Shown here piece by piece: positions 10,848-22,278 of a stretch of 64,000 nt of DNA (position 1 is the stretch's first letter; the number at the start of each line of letters is the position of its first letter). Origin of the DNA: Macrocystis pyrifera (taxonomy: Eukaryota > Sar > Phaeophyceae > Laminariales > Laminariaceae). Position numbers and translations under genes: made by a program. The stretch lies in NCBI GenBank assembly GCA_031763025.1, contig JASSKH010000044.1, positions 62,001 through 126,000 of the forward strand, in the 5' to 3' direction. The notes beneath the pieces were generated by a model. It was not told the DNA's origin and did no database searches. It saw only the letters and a list, made by a program, of their open reading frames with translations.

Positions 10848-11405
10848 TTGCCCTCGATGAAATGCATTCGAGCGCTGTTCTCAGCTTGCTTGTCTCATTT
10901 TTGTGAATTCGCAGGTGGAGTTGTTCAGAGTGACGGGAGAGGCCAGTCGGGACAAGCACAGACGGAACACCAGAGTGCTGTGTCTGGCTCTAGCGGAGCG
11001 TCTACTTGTTGACTATCGGTACCACTTGTTACGGTACTTGGCGAGGACATATATCCAGCAGCACCACACGAAGACGGCACGAGCACAAGCACCAGTACCA
11101 CAGCAACGGGCTTGATGTCATTGAGATGTAATTAGGGCTGCAGGGCTGGATACAAGAAGACTGTTGGCGAACTAAAAACGAAACATGAACGGGGAGAGAT
11201 CTCCAACAATCAGTCAGAAAGCTGACGACGCTCTCTTGGCCAAAGCAGAACATGTCGGTTGTTAATTACAACAAGTAAACGACAGATTGACAAGTGATAT
11301 CTCTGTACCGCGAAATAGTTGTTAGCGCAATGAGAACTGAGGTGGATGCATGCTCTAGGGGGCAATAGCTTGCCGCCGGCCTCCTACGGATTCCTCCCAA
11401 ACCTG
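10848..11405 (+). repeat. Alpha module, copy 3
   Basis: It follows a CAGA-tract remnant of a beta module. The core is at 11341. After the core it runs straight into beta copy 2 through GTAGTACTCGTAGCTAATG, as gamma 3 does into beta copy 1. Confidence 0.75.
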
Positions 11406-11487
11406 AAAAATACCCAATTTTTTGCCATTCGAGACGGATGCAGCAGCAGTAGTAGTACTCGTAGCTAATGTTTTTCATATATTTGTT

Positions 11488-11986
11488 GCACACCAGTGGC
11501 CAATGCGCTGCACTGAGCGTGGGACCCAAACGTCTGAGCAAACTCTTACTCCGCCACCCTTGCACAACAAGACAGCACTACAACCGTAGCAGGCACCTGA
11601 TCTGGTGTATAGACGTCTCCCCAACTCGGTATGGGGTATGGGATACGTTAGTTGTATGATATATGGGAATATGAAACAGGGGATACGGTCGTATGGTATA
11701 TGGGAATATGGGAAAACCACCGTATGTGGTACGGTATGTGTTGACGGTATGGTACGGGAAAAACACAGTATATGGATTTAATATATGGCTAAATTTGCCT
11801 GGTGGTATTGTATGTTTCAGTATATAAGGTCCGTAAGGGTCGAAAACGTCGTACGATTATCAATTTTAACGAGCTTCTATATCAGCCATTGGAAAGTGTT
11901 CAAAAATATAAGCCTTGCGGACAGACAGACAGACAGACAGACAAGATTGCAGTTACCGCAGCTGAGACTCAGTTCTACAAACTGAG
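11488..11986 (+). repeat. Beta module, copy 2
   Basis: Shorter than copy 1 because part of the TATGGTA-rich stretch is missing. It ends in a CAGA tract (11920-11943) and leads into alpha copy 4. Confidence 0.75.
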
Positions 11987-11995
11987 AATTGTTAT

Positions 11996-12660
11996 TGTCC
12001 TCGACGAAACGCATTCGAGCGCTGATCTCAGTTTGTTTCTCTCTTTTTTTGGGAAGCCGCAGGTGGATTTGTTGAGAGTGACGGGAGAAGCCAGTCCGGA
12101 CCCGCACAGACGGAACCCCAGAGTGCTGTGTCTGGCTCAGGCAGAGTGTCTACTTGTTGACTATCGGTACCACTTATTATAGTACTCGGCGGGGACATAT
12201 ATCCAGCAGCAGCACACACACGAAGACGGCACGAGCACCCGCACCAGTACCACAGCAATGGGATCGATATCATTGAGATGTAATTGGGGCTGCAGGGCTA
12301 AATACAAGACTGTTGGCCAATTAAAAACGAAACATGAACAGGGAAACATCTCCAACGATCATTCAGAAAGCTGACGACGCTCTCTTGGCCAAAGCAGAAC
12401 ATGTCGGTTGTTTATTACAACAAGTAAACGACAGATTGACAATAGATCTCTTCATCGCGAAGTTGTTGTTGGCGAAATGAGAACTGAGGTGGATGCGTGC
12501 TCTGGGGGGCAAGAACTTGCCGCCGGCGTCATACGGAATCCTCCCAAACCTTAAAAAAGCCCTTTTTTGTTGTGTGTTGTTACACATTCGACATATTGAC
12601 GTCTTTTCAACTGCCGGGTTATTATTTTTGCGAGTACCGAAACATACGATACACTTTTAG
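11996..12660 (+). repeat. Alpha module, copy 4
   Basis: Core at 12488. It ends shortly after GAGTACCGAAACATACGA, where the partial inverted-arm copy begins. Confidence 0.75.
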
Positions 12661-12667
12661 AGTATTT

Positions 12668-12852
12668 AGTAGCGCAGAACGAAAACTGAATAGGGTGTTT
12701 TCGTCGGTACACTTATCCAAAACCGATGTATATCTCTCCGGCGTGCGCTTCATCAATTTCTAAATAGAATCTCCTCGGAAAACGATCGTATGGGTGTCGA
12801 TGTGCAATAATTTCCAAGTACGTACGTGGTATGCTGTACCAATCTCTCGTAA
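12668..12852 (+). repeat. Partial copy of the 10.3-kb element's arm
   Basis: It starts TAGCGCAGAACGAAAACTGA, as in the left arm at 5870, and keeps similarity through GCTGTACCAATCT before breaking off. This shows the arm also exists as a separate dispersed piece. Confidence 0.75.
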
Positions 12853-12891
12853 CCCACTCCTGTTGTTGTACTTCTGTAAATACCTCCTACA

Positions 12892-13145
12892 GTATGCGAA
12901 TGGAAACGCGAAGTACACCAAAAAAGTGTTATTTCAGCTCGTGCCACGATACACGATAGACGCTCGATCTCGACAGAGACTCAGCCCACGGAAAACCCGC
13001 GCGGTGGCGGGCAAGATCAACTAGTATAGATGACGGGCTCGAAGAAATGAGGTGGATGCATGCGCTAGGGGGCAAGAGCTTGCCGGCGGCATCCAACGGT
13101 ATCCTCCCAAACCTTAGAAAAGCCCATTTTTTGCCATTCGAAACG
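12892..13145 (+). repeat. Gamma module with core
   Basis: It contains TATGCGAATGGAAACGCG, the CAGCCCACGG segment and the core at 13051. A beta fragment (CAACTCTTGTAATCATCGCC) follows. Confidence 0.75.
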
Positions 13146-13548
13146 TTGGTTGGTATGGGCGTCTGAGCCAACTCTTGTAATCATCGCCACCCTTGCACAA
13201 CAAGACGGCACTCCAGCAGTAGCAGGCACCTGGTCTGGTGTATAGACGTCTCCCGACATGTATTTTCAATTGACCGGATATTCATTGTATTACATGCGAG
13301 TACAGAAACATACGATGACGATCGCAAACAAATATAGGCGAAAAGTATAAAGTAATTCACTGCTGCCGCGGCGTCCTACGGTATCCCCCCAAACCTGAAG
13401 AAAAACCCATTTTTAGCCTTTCGCTGCTGTAAAGACTTGCGATAGTATGCATTTTTTTTGCCATTGGAGACACAGTAGTACTCGTAGATAATTATTCTCT
13501 GGCACAAAAAGTAACCCACTCCTTTTGTTGTACTGCAAATACCTCCTA

Positions 13549-13805
13549 CAGTATGCGAATGGAAACGCGAAGTACACCATAAAAATATTGTTTCAGCTCG
13601 TGCCACGATGCACGACAGACGCTCGATCTGGACAGGGACTCAGCCCACGGACCCCCTGCACCGTAGCGGGCAAGATTAACTAGTATAGATGACGGGCTCA
13701 AAGAAACGAGGTGGATGCATGAGCTAGGGGGCAAGAGCTTGCCGGCGGTGTCCAGCGGTATCCTCCCAAAACTGAAAAAAGCCGATTTTTTGCCATTCGA
13801 GACGT
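13549..13805 (+). repeat. Gamma module with core
   Basis: Same order of segments, with the core at 13710. A short beta-like fragment follows at about 13885-14060. Confidence 0.75.
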
Positions 13806-14199
13806 TTGTTGTTTTGATGTACCGATAGACATAATGCAATTTTTTGCCATTCGGTTATGATACTGCTTGGATACAGCACTTTGCGGTACAGCAGTGCGCT
13901 ACACTGAGCGTGGGACCCAAGCGTCTGAGCCAACTCTTACTCTTGTATTCATTGCCACCCTCGCAAAACAAGACAACACCACAACAGTGGCAGGCACCTG
14001 GTCTGGAGTATAGACGTCTCCCCAACTCGGCATGGGCGTCTGAGCCAACTCTTGTAATCATCGTTGTGTCACCATCCTACTCATCGATCGTTCTGCTGCT
14101 GTTTGTTGTCGTGGACAACATCTTGAATTCAGAGAGCTTGCCATTTTTTGATACAAAAAGTAACTCACTCCTGGTGTGCTGTTTGTAAAATACCTGCTA

Positions 14200-14460
14200 T
14201 GGTATGCGAATGGAAACGCGAAGTACACTAAAAAAGTATTTTTTTAGCAGGTGCGACGATACACGATAGACGCTCGATCTCGACAGAGACTCAGCCCACG
14301 GGCAACCCGCTCGGTGGCGGGAAAGACAAACTAGTATAGATGACGGGCTCCAAGAAATGTGGTGGATGCATGCTCTAGGGGGCAAGAGCTTGCAGGCGGC
14401 GTCGTACGGTATCCTCCCAAACCTGAAAAAAGCCCATTTTTGCCATTCGAGACGGATGCA
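14200..14460 (+). repeat. Gamma module with core
   Basis: Same order of segments, with the core at 14361. It leads directly into beta copy 3. Confidence 0.75.
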
Positions 14461-14500
14461 GCAGTAGTAGTACTCGTAGCTAATGCTTTCGTCTATTTCT

Positions 14501-14964
14501 TGCACACCAGCGGCCAATGCGCAGCACTGAGGGTGGGACCCAAGCGTCTAAGCCAACTCTTACTCTTGTATTCATCGCCACCCTTGCACAACAAGACAGC
14601 ACTACAACAGTAACAGGCACCTGGTCTGGTGTATAGACGTCTCGCCAACTCGGTATGGGATATGGGATACGTTGGTTGTATGGTATATGGGATTATGGGA
14701 AAACCACCGCATGTGGTATGGTATGTGTTGATGGTATGGTTCGGGAAAAACACAGTATATGGCATGGTACGTTTGTGGTATGGTACCATGGTGCGATGTC
14801 GTAGATGTATTATACCTGGTATGGCTATATTTGCGTGGTGGTATGGTAAGTTTCAGTATGTAAGGTAATTAAGGGTCGAGAACGTCGTACGAATATCAAT
14901 TATAACGAGCTTATATATCGGCCATTGGAAAGTGTTTGAAAGTGTAAGCCTTGCGGACAGAGAA

Positions 14965-14999
<35 letters not shown>

Positions 15000-15040
15000 T
15001 GCAATTACCGCAGCTAACACTCAGTTTTACAAACTAAGAA
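14501..15040 (+). repeat. Beta module, copy 3
   Basis: It ends in the longest clean CAGA tract (14964-14997). No alpha follows; the sequence changes to the segment holding the ORF at 15167-15844. Confidence 0.75.
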
Positions 15041-15166
15041 TAGAGCCAGAAACATATACATAGAGCTGAAAACGACAACGACCACGTTAGACGATTGGTC
15101 TACATCTCTCCGAGCCTGCGTGGTTGGTCAACCACACCCGAAACAATACTGTGGAGGCGCAATTAA

Positions 15167-15844
15167 ATGGAGCTGGCTGACCATCTGAGGCATCTGACCA
15201 CACGCGCTTACGTCGTTGCCTGGAGACATCGTTTGACCTCCACGTGTCGAGACGGCCCCCGTGCGATAGGCGTGCGGTCTGAGCCATATGTCACGGTGGG
15301 GGACAGGGCTGGGTATGTGGAAACAACGGATTCCCCTTCGCTTTTGCGCCTTTTTTGTTGGTTGACCTTGCTGTTTACAAGACCCGTAGCAGCAGCAGCA
15401 GCTATAGCTGTGTGCAGAGATGTGGCTGCGGAAAACTCTTCCTCGGCTAGCTCCGACGAGACAGGCGACGCACGTCTAGCTGTGGTCGCCGGGTGCAGCC
15501 CCTCTGAGGATCAAATGCCCTTGTCTTTCTCTCTCATGGTTCTCCTGCCTCCCTCTCTGTCTCGTTTTCTCGAGCGTAGTGTGTCCGAAGCCGCTCTCTT
15601 CTATCGTGATCATGTACCGGTACCGGAACCTTGGTACCACGAAAACTACTATATTAGGGTAAACGTACGAGTACACACGTACATACAGCAGGTACAGCAT
15701 CTTGCCGTGTCGTTTCTAACTGCTTGTTTTTATTCCTTGCTGCTACGTGTTGGGAGAGCGGCAGGGCACGGAGAAGCGATGAAACGCAGGCCGCCAGAAG
15801 GTATATTTACTGTATACGCTCTGTCCGCTGCTTTGCTTTGCTGA
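15167..15844 (+). other. Unrecognised ORF of 225 codons running into the right inverted arm
   Basis: It begins with an ATG in the context AAATGG. It has a hydrophobic Leu/Phe-rich stretch near residues 58-70, an Ala run, then a Ser-rich acidic region. The last 65 or so codons lie in the inverted arm and match the frame read on the minus strand in the left arm at about 6335 and below. No known domain is seen. It could be part of the large element or chance. Confidence 0.25.
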
Positions 15845-16157
15845 TGTCGGGTTCGGCGCGGTGCCTTACTTGCAGGGCTCGCCGCAGCGCTGTGTATTAT
15901 GCCGCACACTCAGGAGCACAACGACAACGTCAGCAACGTTTGATTCGGGTACACAGCGCACAGCGCTCATCCATCGTAGACGAGATTGGTACAGCATACC
16001 ACGTACTTGCAAATTATTGCACATCGACACCCACCCGTTCTCGTTTTCCGAGAAGATCTTAAATTCATGCAAATTGATAAAGCGCATGCCGGGGAGACAT
16101 CATTTTTGGATAAATTTACCAACGAAAACACCCTATTGAATTTTCGTTCTGCGCTAA
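15640..16157 (-). repeat. Right arm of the 10.3-kb inverted repeat
   Basis: Reverse complement of 5869-6395, ending CGTTCTGCGCTAA at 16157. By eye the arms differ at many positions and by small indels, so the pair is old or was assembled from two family members. Confidence 0.8.
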
Positions 16158-16693
16158 CACTCCAATATCGATAAAAATTACTTTCGGGTGCTGGTCCAAC
16201 AATTGGAATTGTCCAGATAATAAGTGATTTCGAGTAAGTATTGTCCAGACAAAAGATTTCGTCAGCTGTCTATTGTTCGGATTTTGCCGTCTGCTGCTTT
16301 CTAAATGTAATTATCCACATTTGTTTTTAAGGGCGCTGGGAATTAAAGGCAATTGTGAAAACGGACTTTGGCGATTATGAAGGATATAGTTGGAATTGTC
16401 CGCATAGTAGTTCATTTCAGATGCCCGAAATCAGTTACTTGAGAACGATCCTGGCCTTGTACCAATATGTTGTAAACGAACCACATTCCCCATTGCATTG
16501 ACACTACTTGTAACATGGCCCGATAAAACACCTTGCAAATGATTTGGGCACACAGGTAACTTCCCGATCATAATGTAGAGGCGGTACTTACGTGGTAATA
16601 TTCTGGTTTTCTACCCGAATGAACTGCAGTTTTACAAGTGTCTGCCAGCTTTCAAATAGCATAGCCCCCTATGGCCTATGACGAAACGATAAA
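16158..16693. other. Non-coding stretch, no feature recognised
   Basis: AT-rich, without an ORF of note. TTGGAATTGTCC occurs twice (near 16204 and 16391) and, inverted, near 17938. It may be outer, worn parts of the foldback repeat that follows. Confidence 0.4.
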
Positions 16694-17838
16694 GAATTGG
16701 CGGGTAACATGATTTTATTTAGGTTTTTTTTGTCAGCGATGCCCTTCAGTTTCGACAATAACCCGGCGGAAATACGTAATCGGGGACGCGTTTATTGCCC
16801 ACAATAACACTCCCGAGAAGGCAGGTTGAGAACCCTATATACACTTCCTGCGGAGGGACCACGTGCCCTGACACAAACATTCCGGTGACAAAACACAAGA
16901 AAAAAGGGTGTCGCCGAAGATTGAACGGATCAGGACGAAGGGGCAAGCTCGAAAAGTGACAAGTTGACGTTCATGGTTTGAGGTTGTTTCCAGTTCTCGT
17001 ACGGTGTGGTACTTTTGGATCGCGCCATGCGCCCGCATCTATGTGCATGGTCTACAAACCGAATGCACCCTGTTGTGACGGCCAACATCACACAGGGGAT
17101 GCATGAAGAGTCAGTTCGGAAATCGCCCGCGCGTGGCCAGAGAAATCTCATTTGACGACAGAACGTTGTCCATTCTCTAATCGATGGGGCAGCTCGAAAG
17201 TACAAAATCCGTTGCTATCGTACGTCAAAAAAATCAAAGTTGTTCATCGCATTTTAAGTGCCAACAAAGAGAGGGACAAACCCCAACAAACAGGCGCATT
17301 GCACACCAGATTTCGTCCAATCGAGTTGCTCGGGACAAATTAATAAATTTTATCATCGCACGACATTTCTCTGGCCACGCGCCGGCTATTCCCAACCGGA
17401 CTCTTCCTGCATCACTTGTGTGACACGGACCGTTACAGAGTGCCAATGTTTGCAGACCATGCACATAGATAGGTGAGGTCTCATGGCGTGGTGCAAAAGT
17501 AGTACTTCGTACGAGATCTGGAAACAAGTTCAAACCATGAACGTCAACTTGTCACTTTTCGAGCTTGCCCTTTGCCCTTTTCGGTTGAATCTTTGGCGAC
17601 ACCCTTCTCTATTGTGTTGTGTCACCGGAATGTTAGCGTTAGGGCACGTGGTCTCTCCGCGGGGACTGCAGACAAGATTCCCAACCTGCCTTCCCGAGGT
17701 TGTTTTAGGGGGCAATAAACGCGTCCCCGATTCCGTAACTCCACCTGATTATTGTAGAAAACTGAAGAGCATCGCGGGGAACAAAATTACAATTTGCAAA
17801 ATTACCCTTCAATCACAAGTTACCCCCCAATCCGGTTT
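16694..17838. repeat. Foldback element, 0.46-kb arms
   Basis: The left arm (about 16694-17152) is the inverted copy of the right arm (about 17361-17838), with a spacer of about 210 bp. Recognisable pairs are GAATTGGCGGGTAAC with GTTACCCCCCAATCC, AGTGACAAGTTGACGTTCAT with its complement at about 17537, and GCGTGGCCAGAGAAAT with its complement near 17370. ORFs of 60-120 codons occur in both arms, but their frames are not conserved between arms. Confidence 0.8.
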
Positions 17839-18600
17839 GTTACCGTTCTAGCTTATCATAGCATAGCCCTCTAAAACTAGATTGTCATGGCAATTTTAAG
17901 TATTAGTAGCAAATCGCTTACAAAGTCGATTGTCCCGACAATTCCAATTCATGGCCGATCTTCAGACAACCAGTTACCCCGACGAGTCCAATTCATAGAA
18001 ATCAATGCTTTAACCAATTCAAACGAAGGTCAAGATGTGACATCATTTTCCAGCCCTATCTCTTCCAATAGGTAGTCTTCGGGGTTATTGTTCTGCAGAT
18101 TTCGAAATATTTGTAAGCAACAACCATCAATCAGTCATTAATAGTCAATTGTCCGGGCAAATACAAGCAATGGACACGTTCACTACTGTCTAAGTTCACC
18201 TGTCTATACAATTTCAATTGCTAGTCAAACCGCAACCGTGTACGATGCTGATACGACTTTTCACTACCTAAATCGGGCAAGTATGTGAGATTTGAATTCG
18301 GATGTTTTCCCAAATCGCTACATAACATCATACAAGATTCGAATACGGGTAAATACGTTCCTAGGAAGCTGTGGACGTTCTACTATATCACATTTGTTCG
18401 ATATGCACCACTATGAAAGGCCGGAGTCGCGTTGGTTGGGCGTATAGGCTCCTGGTGTGTGCAGGCTGGATCAGCAATACTATCAATAGTATCTGTCTGT
18501 GTTCTTCATGTGATTTAAGGGGACGCTGGCGATCTCAGGGATGCGCTGTCAAGTACCCGCGCGTAGGCAGTTCGGCAAAATATCCATACCACTTGTGATA
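17839..18600. other. Non-coding stretch, no feature recognised
   Basis: AT-rich, with scattered short inverted similarity to 16200-16450 (for example GGACAATTCCAA-like pieces). No coding sequence is seen. Confidence 0.4.
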
Positions 18601-18603
18601 TTA

Positions 18604-19101
18604 GGCCATCTCTTATGGCAAACAGGTTTTAATTTCTGGAAATCGAGGTTTCAGCACCTTCGCGGGCGTGGTAGACCAGGGAAACGGGCGAATCGGGCAC
18701 GCGTTTCTTGGAGTCCACCAGCCATTTTGCGAGAGGCATGCAACGCCGTTTGCCGTTTCTTCTGGGTAGCAGTTTGAAAATATGTGGATACACCCCAGTT
18801 TCCTCTATTCAGTTTCGGACGATCTGAAAAAGAGGCCCTTTTTTCGGCTGAAACGTCGATATATATCTGAAAATGCCTTGTTGATTTTTTGTCTGAAAAT
18901 GACAACATCGGAAAAACTTGGAACGACTCCCGTGGAGAAAAGAAAAACGGGTCTAGATACCTCTCTCCAAACGACTGCAAGTATTCCGAGAAGAGCGAGC
19001 CTGATTCGGTCGGACTCCGCGTGTAAAGTGCGTGAAAGCACGTATAAAACACAGTTTCGGGTAGGTTTTTTGGTTTCAAAACCCTCCGATAATAGATGGC
19101 C
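18604..19101. mobile_element. Harbinger-like MITE with TTA target duplication
   Basis: A 498-bp element. The left end is GGCCATCTCTTATGGCAAAC; the right end, read inward, is GGCCATCTATTATCGGAGGG. It is flanked on both sides by TTA (18601-18603 and 19102-19104). Ends beginning GGCC with a TTA/TAA duplication are typical of PIF/Harbinger elements and their Tourist-type MITEs. No transposase is encoded. The inverted, degenerate copy is at 5345-5868. Confidence 0.75.
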
Positions 19102-19104
19102 TTA

Positions 19105-21175
19105 GAGAGGGATTAGCAACCAATATCCGTATTTCGTGGTTGTAGAATAAGTGACTCAAGTATGCGAGAATCCTGAAATCTTTAACCCATCGTTGCACTT
19201 GTTTAGGCACAAAACTTACTAGCCATCATGGGAATGTAGTTGCGACCCAAGCGGCATCTTCGACGACGACTGCAAAAGAGGTATAGCATCCGCCTGGAGA
19301 ACAACAATCTTCTATGGAAGTCCATTTCTTCATCCATGATGTAGCCATTGTGCTATACTTCCTTGAGTGAAATAAAACATTTAGCGTTTTCACGAGCTTT
19401 TCGCGAGATCGCTCACTTCGAATGCACCAAAACACCTCTAGACTTATTTTTCACTGCCTAAAACTGTTTTTTTTTGGCGCACCTGACGCCCTCAGACCCT
19501 ATCGTGATGAGCATCCCTCACTTTTGCGGGCTGCAGTTTCCTGTGAAGAGTAGTAGCCGTCCGCAAGCGAAGTGCAAATGCTAAGTTGGTGGTAGGTTTT
19601 ACGTTCTATTTCTTGCCCTGCAAAATTTCGGCCAACTTCGACCACGGAAGTACCTCTTAGCCGAGATGTAGGGCTCCGTTGGGACCCTACGGGGGGTCAA
19701 TCTCTGGAGAAATCCGAGCTGCAGTGATGACCCTGTAACAAGTCACCGTCGCTCTCCGGTAAGCACCAACCAGCCGAAGTTTAAACGCTGCGTGTAAACA
19801 TAGCGAAGAGTTTTTTGCTGTTCCCGACAAAACATCAAGAGATCAGAGTAACCGGAAACCTGGGAATCAGGGGACGATTGGGTGCCAGCATCCCTTTAAA
19901 CAGATATTTATACCCGTCCACATCCAGCGCAAGCACACTGTCGATTCTAATACGTCGGTCGAAGAAATATGCAAGTTTTGTCGGCGCAAAACCACGCCGC
20001 AGAGATACTGCACTATTTTACAGGCAGCAGGGTATGCATTGCAATGCCCTTTCACCATACTAGCTACGGCAGGCATGATATACACATTCTCGGAAAGAAA
20101 GAAAGCAAAAAGAGAAAATGGAAACTATAAACTGGCGTGCCCCCCGCCAGGGGGCGTGGGGAGGGTGGCCCGGTCGGTAAGTCCAGCTGCGCTCCCGCTA
20201 TCCGCGGAGGAATGGTCGGCCGTGATGAATTGCTGGGAGGGGTTCCGGCGTAGCTGGAGATACCCCGGGAGCCACTTGTCGATGGTGTGTTTGGGTGAGG
20301 AAAGCTGGGTCAAGAGGCCCGGCTGCGCACCTTGCGCCCGCCAGGGAAATAATCGGCATCGCCAGGTTTCCAGGAGGATGTCGGACATGGACGATGTATA
20401 AAACCCTTGGGGTCCCTTTTTGGCCCGATCATCGACAATTTTAGCACAGTTTGCGTGAATTCCAGTACGTCTTCTCCACGGCCAAGACCGACGTCGGTTC
20501 GTGATCCCTGGTCCCGTTCCAAGATTACTGTGCCCCCTAGGCGCGCCCCCGTGACCGAGGTGAAACTGCTTCGAGTATTACGGTGTTGTGTTGCCAGGAA
20601 TACCATGGGCCGGGTAATCGATCGATGGTTTGTCCCCTATTCCCAGTAGCTTAGTAGGTTATTACCTCATCATACTCGACGACGTCCAGGATACGAATAG
20701 ATTCGACTATCACTTCAACCGCTTCATTTAGAGAAACACTTGCGCGCGCGTCCCTGAACACATGTCTCTCTGCCCCCCCAGGTATTGAAAGGAAGCGGAC
20801 AGGTCAGCGTACGGCCGAAAATGGTACAGACGCCCCAATCATCCGGCTGTTCTGCGGGGAGGAGAGTATTATGAGGATTGCTGTGGGCTGGGTAATCGAT
20901 CTATCTGGGAATCCTTGAGCTCAGGAGGTAATACCTTCACACAGTCCCTACAACAAGGTTCTGTTCGCGGCCGATCTGAGGAGAACAACGATTGACCTAT
21001 CATTCGTATGTACACTACTCATATTACCATTTACCTTGCCATCTGACACTATGCATCGCATATTGCAAGCAGAGCATTATATTGATGTGTAGAATGTAGT
21101 GACTGGAAAGAAATCAGGAAGGTGCCACCGAGTAGACCTAGACAATCGACATTTTTTTAAAGCAAAGGAAGTCGA
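19105..21175. other. Mostly non-coding; one GC-rich stretch near 20.1-20.6 kb
   Basis: I recognise nothing up to 20100. From 20125 to 20606 both strands have ORFs of 80-120 codons. On the minus strand (20125-20388) HTIDKWLPGYLQLRRNPS looks protein-like but matches no family I know. A segment at 20577-20690 (GGGTAATCGATCGATGG and following) has a diverged direct copy at about 20880-20960. Confidence 0.3.
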
Positions 21176-21765
21176 AGTATGTGTGTGTGTTCTTCACATT
21201 AAACCGTTCTTCTACTCGTCGACATCCAGCAAGCCCAGTGTCCGTGCTGATTCTTCACCCTAGAAAGATACGGGCTCTGTGGTCACAGACTACGACACAG
21301 AGATAACACACCGTAATGCATTAATAGCCTACGCAATATGCCTTCGCACTAGGTGCGGCCGACACAACACACATACATACGCCAGCAACCAAAATACACC
21401 ACAAAGAAAGAGAAGCAACTAAGAAACCAAACTGAAAAAGAACATGCAAAAGAAAAAGAAAAGGAGAAGAATCCCAAATAAATAAGTAAAATGGGAAGCC
21501 AAAGCTCAGACACATACATACTTACCCCGAGCATGAGCCAAAAGGGACGTGCAAGGGGAAATATACGAGAAGGAAAAAGGGGACTATGCATCCCGGTGAG
21601 CACTTAACTAAGTAAAAAGAGCAATAGTGAGTGGGCCAAAATACGCTCGTCACCCACCCGCTATGTAGTACTTCTTTCATAAGGATAAGAAGGGAAAAAA
21701 AAAAAAATGCATACCGAACGGCCGCAGCAGTTGGCGGTACGAGTAGCAAAGAAAAGTCCAACCTA

Positions 21766-22248
21766 TTAGTCGGCCTGGTACCTTGCTACCCTATCTGCGG
21801 TCTCTCTGTTACTCTCTTCTACCGCGGTTTCCCTTCTACTCCTCCTGTTCCCCCCCCTGCCACCATACACTTGTACGGTGTTCCTTCTACCCGTCCTGCT
21901 GTTACCCCTCCCCCCATTCCCTCTAACACTACCTGCAGCGGATGCACGGCGCTGTCTACTCAGCTTTGCCTCAGCCTCGTGCCACCTGCCCATGAGCTGT
22001 TCAGCTGCTTCGTGGATTCCCCGGTACCACTTTCCCGTCTGTGTTTCTGCAATGGGCCACAGTGCGGTCTCAACTCCAAAGACTAAGGGGGAGTCTTCCG
22101 TTGATCCCTCGGTGGCTTTGAACACTCTAAGGTCCTCAGCAATGGCCCTAGGCCAAGTCGTGGGCTGCCCGCCTGGTTTCGGGCTCCCCCCACCAGCGAT
22201 CGTCCCCCCAACATCAACCGACTGGGCAATCGCCCCTCGTGTTGCCAC
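21766..22248 (-). pseudogene. C-terminal extension of LINE A polyprotein
   Basis: A 160-codon frame with DLRVFKATEGS, GKWYRGIHEAAEQLMGRW, then an Arg/Gly/Asn-rich stretch and the end VARYQAD. The same extension, also frameshifted, is present in copy B (57320-57799, with the ARYQAD end near 56850 and 57160). It follows the RT thumb region and is probably part of the same polyprotein. Its role is unknown; the basic stretch could bind nucleic acid. Confidence 0.6.
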
Positions 22249-22278
22249 ACCACAGCCCCCGCAAAGAAGAGTCGCCGT

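Larger units (their letters stand above)
4315..16157. repeat. Composite repeat block of alpha, beta and gamma modules
   Basis: Nearly 12 kb is built from a few modules repeated in the same orientation. Beta (three copies) runs into alpha (four copies), and alpha ends in a core that also ends each gamma module. Two full beta-alpha units can be followed: 7839-9335 and 11488-12660. Eleven direct copies of the core begin GGTGGATGCATGCTCTAG or close to it, at 4901, 7035, 7428, 7692, 9003, 9458, 11341, 12488, 13051, 13710 and 14361. Reading frames differ between copies, so I see no shared protein. Confidence 0.85.

Noticed and set aside
14955..14997. CRISPR-like array (CAGA repeats)
   Set aside because: A simple tetranucleotide microsatellite without spacers in a eukaryotic sequence.
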